A stretch of 64,000 nt of DNA, from the NCBI GenBank assembly GCA_026122225.1, contig JANEZZ010000400.1:620001-684000 (forward strand), read 5' to 3'. Shown piece by piece: positions 55,835 to 64,000 of the stretch (positions are counted from its first letter, which is position 1; each line of letters opens with the position of its first letter). Both the position numbers and the translations under genes were made by a program. This DNA comes from Heloderma charlesbogerti. Taxonomy: Eukaryota > Chordata > Lepidosauria > Squamata > Helodermatidae. Below the pieces are notes generated by a model. The model was not told where the DNA came from. It saw only the letters and a program-made list of their open reading frames with translations, and searched no databases.

Positions 55835-56119
55835 CATCATCAACAGGGCCTTTTCTGTGGTGGCCCCCACTCTGTGGAACTCCTTCCCTAGGGAACTCTG
55901 CCATGCCCCCTCTTTAATGAGCTTCCGTCGTGCATTAAAAACGTGGTTGTTCAGGCAGGCATTTGTGGTGGTTTAGAGTATTTTAGAAAATGTTTTTATT
56001 GTAGAATGTTATTGTTTTAAATTGTTTTATTATATGCTTTGTACATCGCCCGGAGTGGCTGGGTGACCAGCCAGGTGGGCGATTAATAAATTTAATGAAT
56101 AAATAAATAAAAATAAATC
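55835..56119 (+). mobile_element. L2 LINE 3' end, well preserved
   Basis: It decodes to RAFSVVAPTLWNSFPRELCH and SFRRALKTWLFRQAF, the conserved L2 C-terminus, closing at 55976. The 3' UTR has ATCGCCCGGAGTGGCTGGGT and GGGCGATTAATAAATTTAAT, then (AAAT)n. It is the clearest of the L2 ends in the window. Confidence 0.85.
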
Positions 56120-56129
56120 ACCATTACTG

Positions 56130-56272
56130 TTTTTATTACTACATTTATATCCCACCTTTTTTCCTCTTGCAGGGAACTCAAGGTGGCTTACATGTTCTAC
56201 TTCCTCTCTATTTTATCCTCACAACAACCTTGTGAGGTAGGTTAGGCTGAGAGTCGGTGGGTGACCCTAAGT
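56130..56272 (-). mobile_element. MIR-like SINE, 3' part
   Basis: Plus strand: TTATATCCCACCTTTTTTCC, GGAACTCAAGGTGGCTTACA, CCTCACAACAACCTTGTGAG, GTAGGTTAGGCTGAGAGTC. It is the complement of the 3' half of 27334. Confidence 0.8.
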
Positions 56273-56279
56273 TCTAATA

Positions 56280-56855
56280 TGATCAGAAAGGGAGAGACAG
56301 TTCTCTCCCCCCATTCTTTGCACACCATCCATAATTTTATAAATCTTTTATAAAATGTCAAAGCAACAGCATTCATCTCTGTCTACATGCATGAGACAGT
56401 AATAATGTCAAAATAATGGAGACGATTATTCCAATTTCCAGTGCTGTTGCATAACCAGCCAAGACACAGTGGAGTGAGTATGTTGGAGAATGATTAGGGG
56501 TTTGAGTTGGCAAATTTGCATGTGCTTATTGAATGTAAGCTTGTTATTATTACAGTGGTTTTAGTTTTTTAATGCAACCTGAATCTGTACAAACAGGAAT
56601 GGAATTCCTAGCCTAGCCTTACAGCAAAATTGCTATAATAAAAAATAAAAAAGGACGAGGAATTGCTCTGACTTCAAAGGGGAAACAGTAATTAAACTTC
56701 CTTCTCTCCAACGTCCACTTCAAGGCACAGGAACTGACTAGCGCAGGTGTAACTCCGTGTTCCTGAGGAACTAGTTAAAGGGCCAGAAGAGAATCCTCTC
56801 TAACGGAAATAGGGAGACATCTGCTGATTGAAAGCTAGAAGGCTAAGCTCACTTT
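56280..56855. other. Unique sequence
   Basis: No gene or repeat recognised. Confidence 0.4.
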
Positions 56856-56860
56856 CCAGG

Positions 56861-56999
56861 CATGGGTGGGGAACGTGTGGCCCTCCAGATGTTGCTGGAC
56901 TGCAACTCTCATCAGCCCTAGCCAGCATAGCCAATGGCAAGGGATGATGGAAGTTGCAATCCATCAACATCTGGAGGGCCACATGTTTTCCCATTTCTG
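56861..56999. mobile_element. hAT-like MITE (D family, copy 4)
   Basis: ATGGGTGGGGAACGTGTGGC and CCTCCAGATGTTGCTGGACT are inverted against ACATCTGGAGGGCCACATG...CCCATTT. Flanking TTCCAGGC and TTCTAGGA (6 of 8) may be an old target duplication. Confidence 0.8.
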
Positions 57000-57009
57000 T
57001 TCTAGGACA

Positions 57010-58190
57010 TAAGTTCCATTGACTGACTTCTGAGTAAAACGTACTTACAAACCTGCCTGTGGTCCAGGCATTGTGGGCCTGTTATGAGCAATATCATGCT
57101 ACAGTGAGAGCCAGGCCGACTGTGGAAGAGCAATGCCTTAGCAACACTAAAGGGCCTTAGTGTAGAAGCAACTTTAGACTATAATTGCTCTGAACAGGAG
57201 ACAGTAAAAAGCACGTAACCGATGCCTATTAAGCTGCAGAGCTACCTTAAACTATCATCACCAATTGAATTAAAGTGGCAATACTGAAACTGTTTATTTT
57301 GAGTCATCCCATTGGTACACCAGGAAAAGTAATCTAAGCTTTTCATCCTAAATGAGTTTAAATCCGTATGTTCCAGGTTAGCTGCCTGTGGATCACAGCC
57401 CAAAGATCTGTGATTACCCTACTACTGTTATTAAGAGGTCAATTCCCCTCTCCGCCTTAAAAAGGTGAGAAGGTGAACTCAAGAATCTCGGTTTTGCACA
57501 GTTCTCCTGAGGCGCCTGACCCTGAAGAACTGACTTAATTCTTACCTCCTTTTTGAAACATTTGTGTCTCATTAGTTCATGACAGATTGCACAGGTTGGA
57601 AGCGGGGGAGAGAGGGTATAATCGCATGCAGCCTGACTCCATACAATTTCTTGCTTTAAAGAACTTTCTTGGCAAAATGAAAGCTGCCTTGCACTGGATG
57701 ATTGACTGTCCAGGCTACTTGTAAACCAGCAGGCAGTCTGTTGGCCAATTACCTGGGTATTTTCTCAAGTACAGTAGTTTTACACAATTATTCTACCATG
57801 GTGGTTCTGGTGCTTGTTCAAAAGGTCATATAACATGAGAAACAAAACAAAAAAGATGACATATTGTTCACAGACGAAAGTGTTTTTTCAAGTGGAATAA
57901 GGGGTGAGTTAATGCACTAACTCACAGGGGAAGATGGTTAGAGCTTTCAGATTTGGTTTCAGAATTCTGTTGTTTTTTCGGTGTGAGATCAGATATCAAA
58001 CGCACCTTGAAGTTCTGTCTTGGGCCACTAGATGGTGATCCTCGTAAATTAGGGTCCATCAGAGAGGCTAAAGGACTGAAAGATGCATACAGACAGATCG
58101 ATAGATGAATGCAAACGTCTTTATGGCCTATAATATAAAAAGTCATCTGTTTTTATCCTTTCCTGACTTGTGATCTAGGGAAGTAAGTGG
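57010..58190. other. Unique sequence
   Basis: No gene. A short TAGATAG/ACAGACAG run near 58090. Nothing else recognised. Confidence 0.4.
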
Positions 58191-58199
58191 ATCCCATTG

Positions 58200-58345
58200 G
58201 CTGATTCTGGGAAGCACATATTTATTTGAAGATACATTTTTTCCTGCTCCTCAGCCCAAAAAAGCTCCCAGAGCAGCTTACAATCAATCAGTAAAATAAG
58301 ACAGTCCCTATTTGCAGGCTTACAACCTTAAAAGACACAGACAGC
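58200..58345 (-). mobile_element. L2/SINE-type 3' end fragment
   Basis: AAAAGCTCCCAGAGCAGCTT and ACAATCAATCAGTAAAATAA, then TTGCAGGCTTACAACCTTAA: the complement of a common reptile LINE/SINE 3' end. Confidence 0.55.
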
Positions 58346-58869
58346 ACGCAAGGAAAAGGGGATGGGGACTGAAAAGGAAAACGGTTCAGCTGAATGCACC
58401 CTTACGCCAGCACATGCTCCAGGACTTCAGTGCTAGTGTAGCAGCAGCCCTGGTTGCTACTGAGATGGACACCGCATCACACAAGGCTGACTGTGTGACT
58501 CTGGGTCAGATGAAGAGAAGGCAAAGAAGGACACACACACAAGCGCACATAAGCACACCGGTCTTGCGACGCATCCTATAGGAAACGCGATCCCATGGGA
58601 ACAGCTGAGGCTGGTGCAAAACTCTGCATCAGCCAAAAGCTGCCTGAAGTTACTGAGGACTTCACGGAGGAGGGCAGTCTGGCTCGGCCCTGCTCCAGAG
58701 GCATTGGGTTGTGCTTCAAAGTCATCATTTGCACAAGTCCCTACTTCATGTTAAGGGGATCCGTAGGACCAGGCTGCCTATCCCTTGACTCTGGCCAGGC
58801 TCCACCCTTAGCCCATCCTGAGGGCCACATTCCCTCAAGGGAAAGCGACTGAGGGCTCATACTAGAAAT

Positions 58870-59060
58870 GGTCAGGGCTGGAGACGGGTGGGTCCAAAGC
58901 CAAAAGTCAGCAGGGACACCTCATTCACACACATCCATGTGTTCCCATTCATTCTCACCCATCCATCCACACACTCCCCCCACTCAGTCACATCCGCATA
59001 CCCCCATTCACATGCAGTTGTTTAAACTTCCTTCCCCCATTATTCCTCCCCCCTCTGTTG
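58870..59060. repeat. C-rich degenerate repeat, possible hAT-like relative
   Basis: GGGTCCAAAGCCAAAAGTCAGCAGGGACACC resembles the left shoulder of the 53956 element, followed by loose CATTCACACACATCC-like units instead of the 53-bp unit. Confidence 0.35.
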
Positions 59061-59064
59061 CTCA

Positions 59065-61545
59065 GCTGATCAGAGGACTGATGATGGAGGAAGAGACCCC
59101 TGTCCTCCTCCATCAGCAACTTGCTTGGCTTCTGTGCTATGAGCGGGGAAAGAGGCCTCCCTTTCTCAGCACACAGCATGGAAACGCAGCAAGATGCTGA
59201 CAGAGGAAAAGAGCGATCTCTTGCTCCACTGGCAGCTCATTCCGGACGCATGTGTCTGTGTGTGCAGTGTCGAGGGGAAGGGGGCAGGACAGGAAAGGAG
59301 AGGAGAGGAGAAGCTTCAGAGCCTTTCTACATGAAGCTTTTATTGCGTGCTCATGATTGCTCACTCATGGTAGTTTGTGAGTCCTTTACACGATGTCGTC
59401 ATCTTCTGTGGCTTCTCCCATGCTTTGCAACCATTATCACAGGCTTCTTTTTCCTAACAAGGAAAATCTGGAATTATTTAGAAATGTCAGAATGGGAGTC
59501 TCATGTAATTGCCCAATTCTGCTATAACACAGTGTCATACAATGGTTGTATAATGAAACATACAGAAAGGCAGAGAGAAAAAACGGCCCCAGAAAATAAC
59601 ACTTGTAAAGGAGCTAAGCTTAATCCTGCAAAGAATCTGGATACAGAAGCCTCGGTAAAGGTGCGGGATAAAAGCCTCCTGTAGAAATGTCTTCAGGCTC
59701 AATGGGAACCACGGGCTAGAGATTTCCTACCATTGTGGAAACATAACTTCAAACAGAGGCATCTCTCTTCCAGTCATGCTAAGCTCCCATCCCTTCAGTC
59801 AGGGTGAGCTAGGCAGATTGGGTCTCTCTATATCCATTTTTAAAAGTAAAATAAAATCTACTGAGAGAGATTTGTCTCCAGGGACCCTGAACCGTCAGTG
59901 GTGGCCTTATTTGTTGCAAGTTGGCCACCCATCACTCTGGCAAGATTATTTTAAATTGATTAGAATATGACTTAAGGATAGCTGGAAGTTGTTGCTGTTT
60001 CAGGCATATTAAGATGTGTTGGGCCTCACCCCATGCCTTACCATGCTCAGAACAGCATAACAATAGCATATTAAGACATCAAGAAATTACTGGTCTGGGA
60101 CCCTAACTTCTAGTGTTCATATTAAATGTATGTCAGCTCTTTAGTTCCCTTTACAATTGTGTTTATAGTCATCACAAAGGAAATTAGAAGGCTCTCACTT
60201 GTTTCCCCTGTACTCCACCAAACGTATGGGCGGTGGCAGTCTGCTGTGAAGATCTTTACACAGCAGGAACTCTGAGAATGCAGTCTAGTTTACCTGGAAT
60301 TCTGGAAATGTAACCGTTCATCTCTATATGGCCTAGTTTTGTTTCATGGTGAGACAGGCTCCCACAATCTTCCCACCAATGACAATTAACCTGGAACATC
60401 CCTTAATCTACCTTCCTTCATGTTTCCTTATAAGTCTCTTTCAAATGGATGTCAGAGTCAAGTGACCAGTTTGGGAGACAACAGTCAGGCCCAAATGTGG
60501 AAGGGATTCCTTCCATTCCATCGTTACCCGCTTGTTAAAAAGTTAATCACTAGCAAATTTTGGCAGCACTTCTTCCCTGCTAAAAGATACATCTGTAGGT
60601 ACTTTTCAGCCATTGTTTTTCTTCAGGAGAAATTATGCAGAAGGTAATTCCTCCAGCATCCCATGGTAAATATACTTGCATTCGATAAGGAAGAGGTGAT
60701 AAGGAAGAGTTAAAACTTGGCCACAACTTTTATTTAATTACAGGCATAATAAACATGTTGGGGGCAGGGCTGAAAGGATGCCTAAGCAATTACTGCTCTT
60801 GCCTGGAGTACTGGCCTGGCTGCCCCTGCCACGTTTGGCCCCCTGGATGGTCTTAAACTTATGGGATCCTGAATGGGGCCTCAGTTGTTTTAGCATGGTT
60901 CCCATTCCCTAGCAGTTGCCCAAAGTCTGCTTGGATGATCCCCAGATGCTCTAATTCTCCCCATTATGACATTTTGAATCTGTTTCCACCAATAGGATTT
61001 TTGGCAGGTAAGTACAGGGGTGGGGGGAGCTTTTACATATTTACTGGTATATGTAGGATTTTCTACTTGTTTCTATACTCAAATGATTTTTTTTCTTTTA
61101 AAACATGTGAATTTTAGATATTGATTTATGAAAAATAAGAAAACCATGAACCATAATAATATAAATCTTTTATTAATTGAATATATTTACACATTGTATC
61201 GCCCATTTTAATGTGTGTCTGGTTTTTCATTCAAACACAGCATGATCTTACAGTTTATAACACAAGAATACCACTACATGCATGAGCTAATTGGTCCCTT
61301 GCAATTACAAAAAAGCACACTTATTTGAAGGATTATTTATTTGTTTGTTTTTAGAAAAGCAAGCAACCTATTTATCATTCAAATTACAGTGATGTTATTC
61401 TTTCTACAACAGATTATGCCTTTTGGCATTTTATTCACCTACATACTGCATGGGTATATGATCATATTCTGGTTGCTTCAATTATGTACAAAATTGCAAA
61501 ACTTGACAGAATTGAGGAAAAGGAAGTTTGCCATTAAATCTGTGT
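59065..61545. other. Mostly unique AT-rich sequence
   Basis: No gene. One 187-codon frame (59121-59684) has no recognisable domain and atypical composition, so I do not call it. Confidence 0.4.
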
Positions 61546-61550
61546 GTACA

Positions 61551-61628
61551 TAGAATCATAGAATCATAGAATAGTAGGGTTGGAAGGGGCCTACAAGACC
61601 ATCGAGTCCCTGCTCGATGCAGGAATCC
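61551..61628 (-). mobile_element. CR1 3' end fragment
   Basis: TAGAATCATAGAATCATAGA and GGGTTGGAAGGGGCCTACAA, then GACCATCGAGTCCCTGCTCG are the complement of a CR1 terminus with its ATTCTATG repeat. Confidence 0.85.
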
Positions 61629-61877
61629 AAATGTGCATTTAAATAGAAATTCAAATACCAAGGGTACAAGCCACCAGAAAGTCCTCTTGCCCATGTCCCA
61701 ATGGAACGAATAGTAGCTATGCAATGGGGCCTGGGGAAAATATCTTGGTGGTTGTGCCCCACAGGTACAGTAAATATATTTTAGAATATCATATTAATAC
61801 TTTGTTTTTAAAAGCTAATAGGTGCATCTTACTTTCTTATTTTCGAACCATTTGTGTGGTTACTACTGAATAAAACC

Positions 61878-61890
61878 AAGGATATCCTTA
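61878..61890. repeat. Target-site duplication of SINE (left)
   Basis: AAGGATATCCTTA, identical to 62235-62247. The sequence is also nearly palindromic. Confidence 0.95.
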
Positions 61891-62234
61891 AAAAAAGGTA
61901 AAGGTGTCCCCAACCAGTCATGTCCGACTCTAGGGTGTGGTGCTCATCTCCATTTCTAAGCCGAAGAGCCAGCGCTGTCCGAAGACACTTCCGTGGTCAT
62001 GTGGCCGGCATGACTGAACACCAAGGTGCACGGAACGCTGTTACCTTTCCCGCCGAAGCGGTACCTATTTATCTACTTGCAATTTCTTGCTTTCGAACTG
62101 CTAGGTTGGCAGAAGCTGGGACTGAAGACGGGAGCTCACTGCATCACGCAGCACTCGGGTCTCGAACTGCTGTCCTGCCGACCTTCCAGTCTGCAGTTCA
62201 GCGTCTTAACCACTAAGCCACAGCAGCCCCGTCA
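61891..62234 (-). mobile_element. tRNA-derived SINE with BovB-like tail, full length, 13-bp TSD
   Basis: On the minus strand: head GGGGCTGCTGTGGCTTAGTG (box A), AGTTCGAGACCCGAGTG (box B), TCCCGTCTTCAGTCCCAGCT and the BovB-like end GAGTCGGACATGACTGGTTG, then (CTTT)-type tail and A-run. Perfect 13-bp duplications at 61878-61890 and 62235-62247 define the insertion and show it is recent. Both pol III boxes look usable. Confidence 0.95.
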
Positions 62235-62329
62235 AAGGATATCCTTAGAATGCAAAAATTACAAACATGAAAGAATAAGCAAAGAGCAGCTTCCAGGCTG
62301 TGGAAGAGGTTAGCAAACTGACAGCCTAA

Positions 62330-62405
62330 GGCTGCACATCTATGCTCATTTACTTGGGAGTAAGTCCCATTGAATTCAGTGTGTAAAAATACATAGGATT
62401 GCACT
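62330..62405. mobile_element. Harbinger-like MITE, short form
   Basis: GGCTGCACATCTATGCTCAT after TAA, GGGAGTAAGTCCCATTGAA and TACATAGGATTGCACT. Confidence 0.75.
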
Positions 62406-62424
62406 GCATGTCTTAGAGCGACCT

Positions 62425-63710
62425 CATGCTGTATGCAGAAAGGTATCATTCAGCATGTCCACAGAGTGAATGCCCCACTTTCAGTCAATGTCAGGTTCCA
62501 GCAGGTATCTACTACAGGTAACAGATGTATGTTTCCCTTCAAAACATTGTAATGTTCACTTCATGACACTCAGTGGACATGCTGAAAGTGAAAATATGCT
62601 TGCTGTGTGCAGTATGAAGCAGCCTGGAAATGCTCAAAGCAGATCCTATAATAACTTCACTAGTGCAAAAATGTCGCTGCTTAAGGAGAGCCCTTATTTT
62701 CAAATGGAATTTAGTTGTTCATAAGGTGCAGAGGTTTGGTCTGCACTTTCAGGTAGATGGGAGTGAGATGACAGAATGGACAGTACCAGTTCAGACTTTT
62801 GGTAAAGGGTCACATTCTTGAATGCTTCTTATGTTTAAAGAAAAACAACAACCTCTCTTCAAGTAGAAAACTAGCACAGCAGAGACTAAGCTGGCCTAGA
62901 GAGCCTTTCTTTCTAATATGCTAGTTTTAAAAAAAATGCTTGCAGTTTTTTCACAGAAGTAGAATTCAGAAAAAGATGTTCCCCCAAATGCAGTCTTAGT
63001 GGTACAATCCATTCTACCCCCTCAGGATTCTACCACCTAATTTTGCTGTGTAGGTACTAGGCTTCAACAATGCTTCTGAAGGCAGATGTTGTTGTTTTGG
63101 TCTGCATATGCTTCTTCATCCTTTGTTAGAAGTAGACATGAGTATCCTTTTTTAAATGTTGCCACAATATAAAAACATATGTATCTTCCAAATATATTCA
63201 ACCAAGATCTCAGCAGCATCAGAAATAGCAGGCACACAATTAGTATGTTTTGAGGAACCATCCCTTCTTTATGACTTTAACTCGCTGTCTTGAAACATGT
63301 AATACTCAAATGTATAATTTGTCCATTGATACTTGTTCATTATTCAGACTAGACTTTGCATAATATATTTCAGGCTTTGGTGCAGCATGTCCTTTTAAAG
63401 ATAATTCCGTACATGCAATATTATAAAGGAATACATGATAAGGTGAGGAAAAATAACTTTGAATGATTGTTTGCACTAAAGTATATTTTGGGATGCCATT
63501 TGTATTCTAAGAATGCCATCTGTAAGTAAAGCACACATTGGCCCTATTGCAGCTACACATACTATGGGCTGCCCAAACATAGTACAGGTCTATTCAGTTC
63601 ATTTTGAAGTAACCGTCAGATTATTTGCAAAAGCACCAATCATCCATTCAATGGAGCAGGGGTGAGATGGAATTTGGGCATCCCTCCCTTCCTTCCTGAA
63701 CGCAGGGTGA
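62425..63710. other. Unique AT-rich sequence
   Basis: No gene or recognised repeat. Confidence 0.4.
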
Positions 63711-63716
63711 CAATCT

Positions 63717-64000
63717 GACTGGTCCACATCCCCACATCGCTGGACAGTTCTTTGTAGTGTCAGGAATCAAGCATACAGTTTGTCAAGCAGTAAGAGATAT
63801 GTATCCAGAAGCCTGCATTTGCACTCATGGTTTGTTGTTGGGTTAAAACTCTGGGTTGTTTCTCCCTCAACAATCCAGAGTGCTGGGTTTGGACATCACA
63901 GTGAATAGTTGTTTACCGAAGCAGAAACAAAGCAGATGCGGCGAGTGGGTAGGAAGCTTCTGTTCAGTCACAAATAACCCATGGTTGAAACAACCCAGCA
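63717..64000. mobile_element. Four-hairpin palindromic MITE (B family, copy 7), cut by window end
   Basis: It starts GACTGGTCCACATCCC, has the central CATGGTTTGTTGTTGGG and AACCCAGAG-type stems, and an inner motif GGGTTTGGACATCACAG near 63885. The right terminus lies beyond the window. Confidence 0.55.

Noticed and set aside
59121..59684. 187-codon frame
   Set aside because: No recognisable family, no splice or promoter context, mixed low-complexity content.

Overview
The window looks like nuclear DNA of a squamate reptile (lizard or snake). I infer this from the repeat content: a nearly full-length RTE-BovB LINE plus a truncated one, several CR1 LINEs, L2-type 3' ends, an L1 ORF2 remnant, Penelope-like fragments, tRNA-derived SINEs whose 3' end resembles the BovB tail, a MIR-like SINE with an L2-like (AATA)n tail, 5S rRNA-derived SINEs, one Ty3/gypsy-type solo LTR, and many palindromic MITEs. 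I find no bacterial-type genes, no operons and no recognisable multi-exon host gene. The window therefore reads as intergenic or intronic DNA. The only host-coding candidate is a single 216-nt, phase 0-0, fully open exon-like segment at 9300-9515 with good splice sites and an unrecognised product.

Layout: 0-2.3 kb holds several MITEs. 4-5.7 kb holds a CR1 3' half, a CR1 scrap and a four-hairpin MITE. 5.8-9.3 kb is mostly unique AT-rich DNA. 9.3-12.3 kb holds the candidate exon, foldback MITEs and an L2 3' end. 12.8-16.4 kb holds a CT-rich MITE relative, a long inverted repeat and a 5'-truncated BovB with a 12-bp target-site duplication (TSD). 17.2-18.4 kb holds MITEs and a 576-bp solo LTR. 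21.2-22.9 kb holds a 5S-derived SINE, a Penelope-like tail and a decayed CR1. 24-28 kb holds L2, a 5S-derived SINE and a MIR-like SINE. 28.8-29.8 kb is an L1 ORF2 tail. 30.1-33.3 kb is the BovB copy, with endonuclease and reverse transcriptase in three broken frames. 34.6-40.6 kb holds L2, SINE, MITE and CR1 fragments. 42.5-43.8 kb is a Penelope-like copy split by two four-hairpin MITEs. 44.4-47.3 kb holds MITEs, a 1.1-kb CpG-rich nested palindrome and a SINE-in-MITE nest. 50.9-52.4 kb is a CR1 interrupted by an L2-type 3' end. 53.9-55.5 kb is a hAT-like MITE swollen by about 25 copies of a 53-bp minisatellite. 55.8-64 kb holds L2, SINE and CR1 scraps and a MITE running off the right edge.

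The elements form partner sets. BovB supplies the 3' end used by the tRNA-SINEs, L2 supplies the tail of the MIR-like SINE and of one 5S SINE, and CR1 supplies the tail of the other two 5S SINEs. The most novel-looking signals are three. The first is a family of about seven MITEs in which each palindrome arm is itself a hairpin, so the terminal motif recurs internally; several copies have 3-bp TSDs. The second is a hAT-like MITE with a 7/8-matching TSD that hosts a large minisatellite with higher-order structure. The third is 5S rRNA heads joined to two different LINE tails.
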